Shown in pieces: positions 10,616 through 19,245 of a stretch of DNA of 64,000 nucleotides. The position numbers and the translations under genes were made by a program. The DNA comes from Pediococcus acidilactici (GTDB lineage: Bacteria > Bacillota > Bacilli > Lactobacillales > Lactobacillaceae), in the NCBI GenBank assembly GCA_024970065.1, contig CP103908.1, positions 1,488,001-1,552,000 on the forward strand. Direction: 5' to 3'. Numbering within the stretch: position 1 is the first letter of the stretch; every line of letters begins with the position of its first letter. Under the pieces are notes generated by a model. That model ran no database searches and was not told where the DNA came from. It saw only the letters and a program-made list of their open reading frames with translations.

Positions 10616-13084
10616 TTATTTACTTGTACTACTTACCGGTTTGGCATCCTTCACTTTAAAAGTGATCTTGTGGTTGCGCGCCCCGATCGTTACGTCGTCG
10701 CCCACTTTAACTTGGCCGGCAAGCAACATTTCACTAAGCTGATCTTCGACTTGCGTTTGTAACGCCCGCCGGATTGGACGAGCCCCGTATTCAGGATCAA
10801 ACCCAGCTTCGGCTACCACGTCGATTGCCGCCGGAGTGAATTTCATGTTAATTCCTTGGGCGCTCATTCGACGAATAATATCCTTCGACATGAGTTTTAC
10901 AATCTGGTGGAGCTCTGGCTTAGTTAAGGAATGGAAGACGATCGTTTCGTCGATTCGGTTTAAGAATTCTGGCCGGAAGCTTTGTTTCAAAACTTCCTTA
11001 ACCTTTGCAGCCATTGCTTGGTAATCATCAGCCATGTTTTGTGCTCCAAAACCGACTGATTTTTCATCCCGCAACGCCGTCGCCCCTAAATTAGAAGTCA
11101 TAATGATGATCGTATTCCTAAAGTCGACTCGGCGACCCTTCGAATCGGTCAAAAATCCATCATCGAAGACCTGGAGCAACAAGTTAAACACGTCCGGATG
11201 GGCCTTTTCGACTTCATCAAACAAGACTACCGAGTATGGCTTGCGCCGAACTTGTTCGGTAAGCTGGCCACCTTCGTCATAGCCAACGTAGCCAGGAGCC
11301 GAGCCCACTAGTCGGCTGGTGCTAAAGCGTTCCATGTATTCCGACATGTCAATTCGGATCATGTTATCTTCTGAACCAAACATTACGTTAGCAAGGGTCT
11401 TAGCTAACTCAGTCTTCCCTACCCCAGTTGGGCCAAGGAACATAAATGAGCCAATCGGTCGTTTAGGATTTTTCAATCCCGACCGGGCCCGCCGAATTGC
11501 CCGAGCTACCGAAGAAACGGCTTCATCTTGCCCAATTACGTGTTCGTGCAAGATTTTTTCTAAGTTAACTAACCGTTCGGATTCAGATTGTTTCATCTGG
11601 GTAACCGGAACTCCGGTCCAATCGGAGACGATTTGAGCAACGTCTTCCCCAGTTTCCTGCAGCTTGTATTCAGCCGGTTGCTCCGTTTCGGCTTGCCGGG
11701 CAGCCGCCCGTTCAACCTTTTTCCGCAACTTCATTTCTTTTTTCCGAATTTCAGCGGCGGTTTCAAAATCTTGGCGGTCAATGGCCGCCTCTTTATCCGC
11801 CTTCAACCGGGCCAACTTATCTTCATCAGTTTCCTTTTTACTTTGCTTTTCAGCAGCGTCAATGCGAATCTTAGCCGCCGCTTCGTCAATTAAATCAATT
11901 GCCTTATCCGGAAGGAACCGGTCGGAAATGTAACGAGCCGACAAGTTTACCGCCTGTTGGATTGCCTCGTCAGTGATCCGGACTTTATGGTGTTGTTCAT
12001 ACTTTGGCCGAATTCCTTGAAGAATTTGAATTGCTTCTGCTTGAGTAGGTTCATCAACTTCTACCTTGGCAAAACGTCGTTCTAAAGCTGCATCCGCTTC
12101 AATATATTTTTGATATTCATTTAGGGTTGTCGCCCCGATGGTTTGTAGTTCGCCACGCGCTAGCGCCGGCTTCAAGATGTTGGAAGCGTCAATGGCACCT
12201 TCTGCACCACCAGCCCCGATTAAGGTATGCAATTCATCGATAAACAAGATCACCTTGCCATCTTGGCGAATTTCTTCAATGACCTTTTTCAAACGGTCTT
12301 CAAATTCCCCGCGGTATTTGGTTCCCGCAACCAACGCGCCCATTTCTAGCATCATGAGCCGCTTGTTTTTCATATCTTCGGGAACGTCATCCGCAATGAT
12401 CCGCTGCGCAAGGCCTTCCGCAATTGCGGTTTTTCCAACGCCGGGTTCCCCGATCAAGACCGGGTTGTTCTTGGTTCGCCGACTTAAAATTTGGATAACC
12501 CGCCGTAGTTCATTTTCACGCCCAATCATCGGGTCGATTTTACCGGCTTCCGCCATGGCGGTTAAATCCCGGGCAACCGAATCTAGGGTTGGGGTGCCCT
12601 TGGCCGCCGTGCGTTGCTTAGCCCGCCGGCTTTGGGTCGCCGGGTTAACCCCTAGCTTACGTAACGTAACTTTACGTACGTCCGCCACGTCAGTATCCAA
12701 CGCCAACAATACGCGGGAAGATAAAATCGTCTCGTCTTGGATCAACGCTAATAGGATGTGTTCGGTGCCAATTTTGGCAGCCTTTAACTGCCGTGCTTGA
12801 TCCCCCGCATTTGCCAGAATTTCCTTAGCCTTTGGCGAATATGGCAGGTAATCATTTCTGGTTAGGCGTAAGTTGCCATAACCCGTAAACTGTTCAATTT
12901 CTTCAATTACATCAATTTCGGTGACATTAAATTGTTCTAGCACACTGTGGGCAACGCCATTATTTTCAATTGTCAGTGCTAATAATAAATGCTCCGTGCC
13001 CACCGCCGGATGTTTAAACCGTTTGGCTTGCTCTTGAGCAATAATTAACACGTTGCGTGCGCTAGGAGTAAATAAATTTTCCAT
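10616..13084 (-). CDS. clpC: ClpC-type AAA+ ATPase, protease regulatory subunit
   Basis: This 822-residue Hsp100 unfolds substrates for ClpP. In order it shows the double Clp N-domain (from FTPSARNVLIIAQEQA), first AAA module with Walker A GEPGVGKT and the sensor region LFIDELHTL, a UVR linker (DRQDFETAAEIRKKE), a second AAA module with GPTGVGKTE, and the D2-small domain. The UVR motif and length distinguish ClpC from ClpB and ClpE. It follows ctsR by 26 bp, the standard ctsR-clpC operon under CtsR heat-shock control. A GTGGACA purine-poor but adequate ribosome site precedes the ATG. Confidence 0.96.
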   Translation of the reverse strand: MENLFTPSARNVLIIAQEQAKRFKHPAVGTEHLLLALTIENNGVAHSVLEQFNVTEIDVIEEIEQFTGYGNLRLTRNDYLPYSPKAKEILANAGDQARQLKAAKIGTEHILLALIQDETILSSRVLLALDTDVADVRKVTLRKLGVNPATQSRRAKQRTAAKGTPTLDSVARDLTAMAEAGKIDPMIGRENELRRVIQILSRRTKNNPVLIGEPGVGKTAIAEGLAQRIIADDVPEDMKNKRLMMLEMGALVAGTKYRGEFEDRLKKVIEEIRQDGKVILFIDELHTLIGAGGAEGAIDASNILKPALARGELQTIGATTLNEYQKYIEADAALERRFAKVEVDEPTQAEAIQILQGIRPKYEQHHKVRITDEAIQQAVNLSARYISDRFLPDKAIDLIDEAAAKIRIDAAEKQSKKETDEDKLARLKADKEAAIDRQDFETAAEIRKKEMKLRKKVERAAARQAETEQPAEYKLQETGEDVAQIVSDWTGVPVTQMKQSESERLVNLEKILHEHVIGQDEAVSSVARAIRRARSGLKNPKRPIGSFMFLGPTGVGKTELAKTLANVMFGSEDNMIRIDMSEYMERFSTSRLVGSAPGYVGYDEGGQLTEQVRRKPYSVVLFDEVEKAHPDVFNLLLQVFDDGFLTDSKGRRVDFRNTIIIMTSNLGATALRDEKSVGFGAQNMADDYQAMAAKVKEVLKQSFRPEFLNRIDETIVFHSLTKPELHQIVKLMSKDIIRRMSAQGINMKFTPAAIDVVAEAGFDPEYGARPIRRALQTQVEDQLSEMLLAGQVKVGDDVTIGARNHKITFKVKDAKPVSSTSK

Positions 13085-13110
13085 TGTCCACCTGTCTTTC
13101 TCTAAACTCG

Positions 13111-13575
13111 TTACTCATATCGAAGGTGATTTAAAACTCCGATAATGATTTTTGCGCGAATCTGATCCTCTAGTTTGCGATCACCAATATTCAAAGTACT
13201 CTTGGCAATTGTTGCAGCTAGCAGATTAGCCTCCCGCTTACTTAAAACCGCATCTTCATATAGACTACTTAAAATAGAAATTGCATCCCGTTCGTTAATT
13301 GAGTCGCCAATCACCCGGATCAACGAGTCCAACACGTCAATATCATCTAGCAATTTAACCTTTTCAATTCGAATGTAACCACCGCCGCCACGTTTACTTT
13401 CAACTAAATAACCGTTTTGAATGGTAAACCGGGTTTTGATTACGTAGTTAATTTGGGATGGTACTACGTCAAACTGATCCGCAATTTCAGAACGCCGAAT
13501 CTCAACTTCCTCCGAATCAGCTAAAATTTCTTTTAAGTACCGCTCGATTATATCCGAAATATTCTGTCCTTGCAT
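13111..13575 (-). CDS. ctsR: Heat-shock transcriptional repressor CtsR
   Basis: The 154-residue product is the class III heat-shock repressor that binds a tandem heptad operator and is thermosensitive. The winged-helix part includes the glycine-rich wing ESKRGGGGYIRI (about residues 60-71), which senses temperature and contacts DNA in the characterised homologues. The ATG at 13575 is eight bases after GGAGAGG, better placed than a GTG nine bases upstream. An operator overlaps its own promoter, so it is autoregulated. The mcsA and mcsB genes found between ctsR and clpC in Bacillus are absent, as in other lactobacilli. Confidence 0.96.
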   Translation of the reverse strand: MQGQNISDIIERYLKEILADSEEVEIRRSEIADQFDVVPSQINYVIKTRFTIQNGYLVESKRGGGGYIRIEKVKLLDDIDVLDSLIRVIGDSINERDAISILSSLYEDAVLSKREANLLAATIAKSTLNIGDRKLEDQIRAKIIIGVLNHLRYE

Positions 13576-13594
13576 AACGACCACCTCTCCCTAC

Positions 13595-13611
13595 TTTGAC
13601 TAATATTGACT
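13595..13611. promoter_or_regulatory. CtsR operator
   Basis: On the minus strand the site reads AGTCAATATTAGTCAAA, close to the known tandem heptad A/GGTCAAA-NAN-A/GGTCAAA. It lies just downstream of the -10 element and upstream of the ctsR ribosome site, covering the transcription start, which fits repression. Confidence 0.85.
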
Positions 13612-13614
13612 ATT

Positions 13615-13643
13615 ATTATACGAAACTGGCCGCCAATTGTAAA
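13615..13643 (-). promoter_or_regulatory. ctsR-clpC promoter
   Basis: A -35 TTTACA (13638-13643) and -10 TATAAT (13615-13620) are 17 bp apart, with the CtsR operator immediately downstream. Confidence 0.85.
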
Positions 13644-13709
13644 AGATATTGTTCAAAAATATTGGTATTAACCGATTTCACGGGCTTTTTCATCCTTTAT
13701 TAAGAGCAC

Positions 13710-13760
13710 AAAAAGAAGTGGTACCTGGAATTTTAGTCAAATTCATCTGCCACTTCTTTT
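13710..13760 (-). terminator. Terminator downstream of pyruvate oxidase
   Basis: Outer arms AAGAAGTGG and CCACTTCTT enclose a second stem (GAATTT / AAATTC). Five U follow on the minus strand. Confidence 0.75.
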
Positions 13761-13811
13761 CTGAAAGTCCCTATCATATTTTAAATCAATTTAAATTGCA
13801 AGTTTAGTAAG

Positions 13812-15617
13812 TTATTTTTCTACCCCAAACTTAGCGAAGTAATCCGTCAATGGTTTCAGTTCTGCGCCGTCATAATCGCTAAAGAAGTCACTAACTGATT
13901 TTTCACCATGAGTTGCTTGATAAGCATCCGAAATCTTTTCGGTAAAGTTTGCCGCTTGGTTGTCAAATTCCAGTTCTTCAACTGGTAAACCACGTTGGTC
14001 GGTGATTTTAGCATCAATCACTACTGGTTCACCAGCTTTTTGGTATTCTAACGCCTTATCAAAGGCTGCTGGTAATTCATCCAAGGTTCTAATCATGATT
14101 CCCTTTGCGCCCATCGCTTCCGCAATCTTAGCGTAGTCGGCATCTTCAAGGTCAATTCCGGAATGGTTCATTTGAATATCATCTTGTTCTGACTTAATAA
14201 AGTTGAGGGTTTGGTTAGAAGTAATAATGTTAATGATTGGCAAGTGGTACTTCACTTCCGTTAATAGGTCGTGAATTACCATCGAAGCTGCTCCGTCTCC
14301 GGAAATACTAAATACTTGCCGGTCTGGGTACGTAAGTTTCGCTGCAATTGCGGCCGGAATCCCGTATCCCATCGTGGCAAATAGTGCCGAAATCGTCCAC
14401 TGCTTATCGCCCTTCAAGTCAAGGAAGCGGAAGGCGTTAATGATGTTGTCTCCAGTATCGATGCCAAAGACCGCATCCTTATCCGCAATCCGGTTAATTT
14501 CCCGGTAAATTTGTTCGTAAGATAACGGACCATCCGCCTTCTTCATTAGCTTATCCAAGTAAGCTTTCCAGTCTTGCATGTCAGCGACCGTTGCTTGGTA
14601 GAATGGTCGGCTGGCAACCGCTTCGGAACGTTCTAAGACTTTTTCTAGGAACTTGCCCGAATCTGCCCAAATCCCTAAGTCTAGGAAGTGGTGCCGCCCA
14701 AATTGAGATTCATCGTTATCGATTTGCACAAACTTGAATTCGTGAGTCCGGTAAACTAGGTTAGCAAATGGGAAATCCGCACCCAGTGCAATGACCAAGT
14801 CAGCAGTTGCGAAGGCTTCGTCAGCCGCCTTGGACGCCGCCCGGTTAGTAGTTCCTAAGTTGCCTTCCCAATCATCGTCAACTTTCCCCTTAGCCAAGCC
14901 GGTAATCGTAACGGGGATTTGTAACTTTTCAGCCACCTTCTTCAAAAGATCCTGATGGTCCTTGATTCCAGAACCTACGTGGAAAATTGGCCGCTTAGCC
15001 TCGCGGACCATTTGCAAGAATTGGTCCACTTCTTCGTCAGTTGGTGTTTGTTTAGGAGTTGGCTTTTCTAATAATGCAGTAGAAGCGTAATCTACGTCGG
15101 GAATTTGAACATAGCCAAAGTCGTTAGGGATTACCACTACCGCTGGCCCACGGTTTTTGTACGCTGCCCGAATCGCCTTGTCAACAACATACGGGAGGCT
15201 TTCCGGGGTCATTACGCAACGGTCGTAAACCGCCACGTCTTGAAACATTGGTACTTCAGGAAATTCTTGGAAGAAGTCGTAGTTCATATTGCTGTGAGGT
15301 ACTTGTCCAACCAGTGCCAACACGGGTGTATGATCTTCCTTAGCATCATATAAACCATTCAACATGTTGACCGCACCGGGGCCCGCTGAGCCAAACGCAA
15401 CTCCAATTTTTCCCGTCAGCTTTGCTTCAGCAGCGGCAGCGAGGGCGCCAACTTGTTCGTGACGAACTTGCACATATTGAATCCGGTCCTTTTCTAGGTC
15501 TAAGGCGTTCATTGTCGAATTAAATGACCCACCTGGATAGCCAAAAACTCGTTTGATATCCCAAGCCTGAAGGACTCTTAACATTGCAACACTTGCTGGT
15601 ACAGTTTTCTCACTCAT
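13812..15617 (-). CDS. pox: Pyruvate oxidase (acetyl-phosphate and H2O2 forming)
   Basis: The 601-residue ThDP- and FAD-dependent enzyme converts pyruvate, phosphate and O2 to acetyl phosphate, CO2 and H2O2. The catalytic glutamate context RHEQVGALAAAAEAK lies near residue 60, and the ThDP-magnesium motif GDGAASMVIHDLL continues to NQTLNFIKSEQ near 480. Length and N-terminal GYPGGSFNS match lactobacillal POX rather than acetolactate synthase. It is monocistronic. A consensus promoter with a perfect cre site at the start region points to CcpA repression in glucose-rich conditions and expression in late aerobic growth. Confidence 0.92.
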   Translation of the reverse strand: MSEKTVPASVAMLRVLQAWDIKRVFGYPGGSFNSTMNALDLEKDRIQYVQVRHEQVGALAAAAEAKLTGKIGVAFGSAGPGAVNMLNGLYDAKEDHTPVLALVGQVPHSNMNYDFFQEFPEVPMFQDVAVYDRCVMTPESLPYVVDKAIRAAYKNRGPAVVVIPNDFGYVQIPDVDYASTALLEKPTPKQTPTDEEVDQFLQMVREAKRPIFHVGSGIKDHQDLLKKVAEKLQIPVTITGLAKGKVDDDWEGNLGTTNRAASKAADEAFATADLVIALGADFPFANLVYRTHEFKFVQIDNDESQFGRHHFLDLGIWADSGKFLEKVLERSEAVASRPFYQATVADMQDWKAYLDKLMKKADGPLSYEQIYREINRIADKDAVFGIDTGDNIINAFRFLDLKGDKQWTISALFATMGYGIPAAIAAKLTYPDRQVFSISGDGAASMVIHDLLTEVKYHLPIINIITSNQTLNFIKSEQDDIQMNHSGIDLEDADYAKIAEAMGAKGIMIRTLDELPAAFDKALEYQKAGEPVVIDAKITDQRGLPVEELEFDNQAANFTEKISDAYQATHGEKSVSDFFSDYDGAELKPLTDYFAKFGVEK

Positions 15618-15647
15618 CTAAACTTACCTCGATTTTATATTTAATGA

Positions 15648-15661
15648 TGTAACCGATTACA
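15648..15661. promoter_or_regulatory. CcpA cre site at the pox promoter
   Basis: TGTAACCGATTACA fully satisfies the cre consensus TGNAANCGNWNNCA. It lies seven bases downstream of the -10 element, a position at which CcpA blocks initiation. Confidence 0.85.
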
Positions 15662-15667
15662 AATATA

Positions 15668-15696
15668 AATCTACAATTATGCTTACTTTATGTCAA
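15668..15696 (-). promoter_or_regulatory. pox promoter
   Basis: A -35 TTGACA (15691-15696) and -10 TAGATT (15668-15673) are 17 bp apart. The cre site follows directly. Confidence 0.8.
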
Positions 15697-15825
15697 CAAT
15701 TTTGTCTGCGCCATCGCTTAATTTGCTGATTGTTGCCTTTCATACTGGATTTTTTATTCCCCCAAACCCCGTTGTATAAGGGATTACTTACCATACATAA
15801 TGCACTACGGAATGTGCAGACAAAC

Positions 15826-15857
15826 AAAAAGGGATTAGCCACTTAATGACTAACCCC
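15826..15857 (-). terminator. Terminator after tRNA-Pro
   Basis: An 11-bp fully paired stem (15831-15841 with 15847-15857) and loop UUAAG are followed by five U, ending the tRNA transcript. Confidence 0.85.
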
Positions 15858-15898
15858 ACTACTTATTTACCGAACGTCTCGGTCCCTTAATTAAAAAA

Positions 15899-15972
15899 TC
15901 GGGAAAACAGGATTTGAACCTGCGACCCCCACGTCCCGAACGTGGTGCTCTACCAAGCTGAGCTATTTCCCG
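15899..15972 (-). tRNA. tRNA-Pro (anticodon CGG)
   Basis: The cloverleaf is complete: acceptor CGGGAAA / TTTCCCG, D arm, anticodon stem CCACG / CGTGG with loop TTCGGGA (anticodon CGG), T-loop TTCAAAT and discriminator A. CCA is not encoded. It is the last gene of the cluster. Confidence 0.97.
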
Positions 15973-15999
15973 AAAAAACCCATATAAAGCCTAAAAATG

Positions 16000-16032
16000 A
16001 AAAAGCACCACTCAGCCAGGCTGACCAATGCT
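16000..16032 (-). terminator. Terminator between tRNA-Arg copy 2 and tRNA-Pro
   Basis: The arms AGCATTGGTCAG and CTGAGTGGTGCT pair with one mismatch around a CCTGG loop and are followed by five U on the minus strand. tRNA-Pro would then depend on read-through or a weak local promoter. Confidence 0.65.
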
Positions 16033-16039
16033 TAATCAA

Positions 16040-16113
16040 TGCACCCAGTAGGACTCGAACCTACAACCTTCTGATTCGTAGTCAGACACTCTATCCAGTT
16101 GCGCTATGGGTGC
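16040..16113 (-). tRNA. tRNA-Arg (anticodon ACG), copy 2
   Basis: Acceptor GCACCCA / TGGGTGC, anticodon loop CTACGAA (anticodon ACG, read as ICG) and discriminator A are clear. It is nearly identical to the upstream copy but has T-stem GTAGG / CCTAC. Confidence 0.97.
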
Positions 16114-16155
16114 AAAATCAATCGTTAGGAATCTTCTTAAAAGCCCTTTAACACT

Positions 16156-16188
16156 TAAAAAGTATATCACAATATTTAATTTTCGCAA
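16156..16188 (-). promoter_or_regulatory. Internal promoter for the second tRNA-Arg
   Basis: A -35 TTGCGA and -10 TATACT are 16 bp apart, lying between the two tRNA-Arg genes and downstream of a terminator. It would restart transcription for the second tRNA-Arg and tRNA-Pro. Confidence 0.6.
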
Positions 16189-16261
16189 TCACTGATTTTA
16201 CGATTTCTCCTGCCTTTCCTCACTTCCCTCCAGGTGTACCGCCAAGTTGTTTTTAGGACAC

Positions 16262-16289
16262 AAAAAAACGCCAATCATTTGATTGACGT
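16262..16289 (-). terminator. Terminator after tRNA-Arg copy 1
   Basis: A 9-bp stem (ACGTCAATC / GATTGGCGT) with loop AAAT is followed by seven U on the minus strand. Confidence 0.85.
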
Positions 16290-16297
16290 CTAAGCGA

Positions 16298-16371
16298 TGC
16301 ACCCAGCAGGAGTCGAACCTGCAACCTTCTGATTCGTAGTCAGACACTCTATCCAGTTGCGCTATGGGTGC
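16298..16371 (-). tRNA. tRNA-Arg (anticodon ACG), copy 1
   Basis: Same acceptor, D and anticodon arms as the downstream copy, anticodon ACG. The T-stem is GCAGG / CCTGC and the T-loop region differs by one base, a compensated change that preserves pairing. Confidence 0.97.
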
Positions 16372-16386
16372 ATAATAACTAAGAAA

Positions 16387-16458
16387 AGCGGAAGACGGGA
16401 TTCGAACCCGCGACCCCCACCATGGCAAGGTGATGTTCTACCACTGAACTACTTCCGC
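16387..16458 (-). tRNA. tRNA-Gly (anticodon GCC)
   Basis: Acceptor GCGGAAG / CTTCCGC, anticodon loop TTGCCAT (GCC), T-loop TTCGAAT and discriminator U are seen. Confidence 0.97.
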
Positions 16459-16462
16459 AAAA

Positions 16463-16535
16463 TGCCGACTAGAGGATTCGAACCTCCGACCCTCTGTTTA
16501 CAAGACAGATGCTCTGCCAACTGAGCTAAGTCGGC
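16463..16535 (-). tRNA. tRNA-Thr (anticodon TGT)
   Basis: Acceptor GCCGACT / AGTCGGC, anticodon loop CTTGTAA (TGT) and discriminator A are seen. Confidence 0.97.
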
Positions 16536-16546
16536 TTAAAACTCGA

Positions 16547-16628
16547 TGCGGGCGAAGGGATTCGAACCCCCACACCTTTCGATACAAGAACCTAAATCTT
16601 GCGCGTCTGCCAATTCCGCCACGCCCGC
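16547..16628 (-). tRNA. tRNA-Leu (anticodon TAG)
   Basis: A class II tRNA of 82 nt with acceptor GCGGGCG / CGCCCGC, anticodon loop TTTAGGT (TAG), an extended variable arm and discriminator A. Confidence 0.97.
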
Positions 16629-16663
16629 ATGTAACATTTAAAACCACTGAGAAATAATCTCAA

Positions 16664-16736
16664 TGGAGGATACAGGGCTCGAACCTGTGACCTCCTGCTT
16701 GTAAGGCAGATGCTCTCCCAACTGAGCTAATCCTCC
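16664..16736 (-). tRNA. tRNA-Val (anticodon TAC)
   Basis: Acceptor GGAGGAT / ATCCTCC, anticodon loop CTTACAA (TAC) and discriminator A. It is the first gene of the cluster. Confidence 0.97.
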
Positions 16737-16761
16737 ATAAACCTCGCGAACACATTTATAT

Positions 16762-16790
16762 ATAATACGGATTAAAGCGTTAGTTGTCAA
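16762..16790 (-). promoter_or_regulatory. tRNA cluster promoter
   Basis: A consensus -35 TTGACA (16785-16790) and -10 TATTAT (16762-16767) are 17 bp apart, about 25 bp before tRNA-Val. Confidence 0.85.
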
Positions 16791-16873
16791 TCATTTTTTT
16801 AAACTTTTTTTCAGAATGTTAAATTAAGGTGTTTTTCCTAGTACTTCTTCACCATTAGTTCCTCAAAATGACC

Positions 16874-16916
16874 AAAAAATAAGGACTAGGCTTAACGTTA
16901 AGACTAGTCCTTATTT
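16874..16916 (-). terminator. serS terminator
   Basis: A long hairpin with outer arms AAATAAGGACTAG / CTAGTCCTTATTT and inner palindrome CTTAACGTTAAG is followed by an A/T-rich run of U on the minus strand. Confidence 0.85.
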
Positions 16917-16973
16917 ACAAGCACCCTTTGGTAATCACCAAACGATACCATAATTTTTCATTATTCTAAGTTA

Positions 16974-18254
16974 TTATTTTTTGCCGATTACCTTGGTTCC
17001 TTGCATATATGGTACCAAGACATCTGGAACGGTAACCGTACCATCTTCATTTTGGTAGTTTTCTAAAATTGCAGCTACCGTACGGCCGACCGCTAGTCCG
17101 GAACCGTTCAGCGTGTGCACGTACTGCAGCTTACCGTTTTCATCGCGATACCGGATGTGGGCCCGTCGAGCTTGGAAATCGGTGGTGTTGGAACAGCTTG
17201 AAATTTCACGGTATTTATTTTGGGCAGGAATCCACACTTCTAAGTCGTGGGTCATTGCAGCCGTGAAACTCATGTCACCGGTGGTCAACGTAATTACGTG
17301 GTATGGCAATTCCAATTTTTGTAGAAGCGTTTCGGCATGACGCGTAAGCTTTTCTAATTCTTGCCAAGAATCTTCGGGCTTCGTAATCTTAACCATTTCT
17401 ACCTTATTAAATTGGTGCATCCGAATTAAACCACGAGTGTCCCGCCCAGCACTACCAGCTTCTGAACGAAAAGCTGGCGAAAGGGCGGTGACGTTAATTG
17501 GCAACTGGTCTTCATCCAAGATTTCGTCGCGGTAGTAGTTAACCAACGGTACTTCTGCCGTAGGAATCAGAGTTAGTTGTTCGTCCTTAATTTCGTAGCC
17601 GGCGTGAGTTTCTTTAAACTTTGGAAATTGTCCGGTACCAAACATCGACGCGTCGTTAACCATGTACGGGGTGATTTCTTCGGTGAAACCAGCCGCCACG
17701 TTTTGATCCAAGAAGAAATTGTAAACCGCACGTTCGAGACGCGCACCGTCGCCAATGTAGTAAACAAACCGGCTACCAGCAACCTTAGCCGCCCGTTCAA
17801 AATCCAAGATGCCAAGGTCTTCGCCAATTTCCCAATGTGCTTTTGGCTTGAAATCAAACTTTCGCGGAGTGCCAAATTTCCGTAATTCAACACTACCTTC
17901 CTCAGTCAAGCTTACCGGCACGTCCGGGTGCGGCAAATTAGGCAAGTGGGCCGCTTGGTCTTCAACTTCCTCAGCAACTTTTTCTAATTGTTCGTCAAGC
18001 TCCTTGATTTCTTGGCTAACCTTCCGCATTTTTTGAATTGGTTCGCTAGCGTCTTCGTGATTGCGTTTCATTTGAGAAATTTGGTCCGAAACATCATTTC
18101 GCACCTTTTTTAAGCTTTCGCTTTTTACAATTAACTCCCGACGTTGGTTGTCTTTAGCTAACAGTTCATCGATCGTTTCCGGTTGAACCCCACGAGTAGC
18201 TAACTTTTCCTTAACTTCGTCGGTATGGTTACGGATCATCTTTAAATCTAACAT
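16974..18254 (-). CDS. serS: Seryl-tRNA synthetase
   Basis: The 426-residue class II synthetase charges tRNA-Ser. The N-terminal part (residues 1-105) is the long antiparallel coiled-coil arm that grips the variable loop of the tRNA. Motif 2 is seen in [21 protein letters not shown] (about 265-285), and motif 3 in [18 protein letters not shown] near the C-terminus. GAGGAGG precedes the ATG. A T-box leader upstream ties expression to uncharged tRNA-Ser. Confidence 0.97.
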   Translation of the reverse strand: MLDLKMIRNHTDEVKEKLATRGVQPETIDELLAKDNQRRELIVKSESLKKVRNDVSDQISQMKRNHEDASEPIQKMRKVSQEIKELDEQLEKVAEEVEDQAAHLPNLPHPDVPVSLTEEGSVELRKFGTPRKFDFKPKAHWEIGEDLGILDFERAAKVAGSRFVYYIGDGARLERAVYNFFLDQNVAAGFTEEITPYMVNDASMFGTGQFPKFKETHAGYEIKDEQLTLIPTAEVPLVNYYRDEILDEDQLPINVTALSPAFRSEAGSAGRDTRGLIRMHQFNKVEMVKITKPEDSWQELEKLTRHAETLLQKLELPYHVITLTTGDMSFTAAMTHDLEVWIPAQNKYREISSCSNTTDFQARRAHIRYRDENGKLQYVHTLNGSGLAVGRTVAAILENYQNEDGTVTVPDVLVPYMQGTKVIGKK

Positions 18255-18282
18255 GCAAATTCCTCCTCACTAAAATCAAAAT

Positions 18283-18501
18283 AAAAAGAGCCCCCCTCCC
18301 AATTGGGACGAAGAGGCTCTTTTCGCGGTACCACCCAAGTTCACCATTACTGGCGCACTTTCATGATGGTAACGGAATCACCGAATGGCATTACCCATTT
18401 GTTTAATCAGCGCCGGAGTTTCGGTTAGCCCTTTCCACCAGCTGGACCTCTCTAAAAACCTACTTTAAACGCCTTGTTAACAATTGAACTATTTATTTGT
18501 T
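18283..18501 (-). promoter_or_regulatory. T-box riboswitch of serS
   Basis: The hallmark T-box sequence TGGGTGGTACCGCG lies at 18324-18338, directly before a terminator hairpin (AAAAGAGCC / GGCTCTTTT, 18283-18323). Upstream is a long stem I region with a UCC serine triplet followed by a purine in a plausible specifier loop. Uncharged tRNA-Ser would stabilise the antiterminator and allow serS transcription. Confidence 0.95.
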
Positions 18502-18507
18502 AACCGT

Positions 18508-18536
18508 ATTATACAAAAAAGATTCAACTTCCGCAA
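18508..18536 (-). promoter_or_regulatory. serS promoter
   Basis: A -10 TATAAT (18508-18513) and -35 TTGCGG (18531-18536) are 17 bp apart, abutting the stop codon of the deoxynucleoside kinase gene. Confidence 0.7.
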
Positions 18537-19169
18537 TTAAATTTGCGAAATCTTTTCTTCAACTAGTTGGATAACTTGTTTGCGTGCGCTAGGGTCTTCC
18601 ACAAAATCATACTTATCGCCATCAATTCTGATCTTGGCGCTTTGATCGTAGCTATCAAACCACGATACGTAACGACGGTTCAACTCTTTATAGTAGTCGT
18701 ATAATGACGGATCATTTTCGATCTGCTCGTATGAACGACCCCGTTTTTTAATCCGCTTTAGCATGGTATCAAACGAAATATCAATGTGAATCAAAAGGTC
18801 CGGGTTTTTCTTATATGAAAGCCGCGGCAATTCTTGCATCATATTATTTAGCAACGAATCGTAAATTTTGACTTCGGTTTCGGTCGCTCGACCAAGGTCA
18901 GCGTTTAAATGAAAGAGTAATGAATCTTCATAAATTGAACGATCCATTACGCTTTTAAAACCTTCGTTAGCTTGCTTAATACTGTCTAGCCGTTTGTTTA
19001 AAAAGTAAATTTGTAATAAAAATGCGTAGCGTTTTGGATCCTTATAGAATAACGGCAAAATTTTATTGTCATCTACCGATTCATAGTAAGCATCGCTTCC
19101 CCAATGCTGAGTTAATAATTCCGTCAGTGACGTCTTGCCGGCGCCGATTGGACCTGATAAAGCAATCAT
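18537..19169 (-). CDS. Deoxynucleoside kinase (dGK/dAK family)
   Basis: The 210-residue enzyme phosphorylates purine or pyrimidine deoxynucleosides for salvage. Walker A is GPIGAGKT (residues 6-13), the DRS-type motif is MDRSIYED (about 72-79), and the arginine-rich lid is RIKKRGRSYE. Lactobacilli often carry tandem dAK/dGK genes; only one is present here, and which base it prefers cannot be told. GGGG precedes the ATG. A promoter (TTGTTT, 16 bp, TACAAT) is seen in the 76-bp gap behind lysP. Confidence 0.85.
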   Translation of the reverse strand: MIALSGPIGAGKTSLTELLTQHWGSDAYYESVDDNKILPLFYKDPKRYAFLLQIYFLNKRLDSIKQANEGFKSVMDRSIYEDSLLFHLNADLGRATETEVKIYDSLLNNMMQELPRLSYKKNPDLLIHIDISFDTMLKRIKKRGRSYEQIENDPSLYDYYKELNRRYVSWFDSYDQSAKIRIDGDKYDFVEDPSARKQVIQLVEEKISQI

Positions 19170-19245
19170 TTAAGATACCCCTTTTTCATTTAATAGCACC
19201 ACATATTGTACCACCAAACGAAGGCAAAACAACATCTTGAAAAAA

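Noticed and set aside
12138-12800. Open frame of 220 codons on the plus strand inside clpC
   Set aside because: It is antisense to a strongly conserved gene, has no ribosome site, and its composition is that of a mirrored coding frame.
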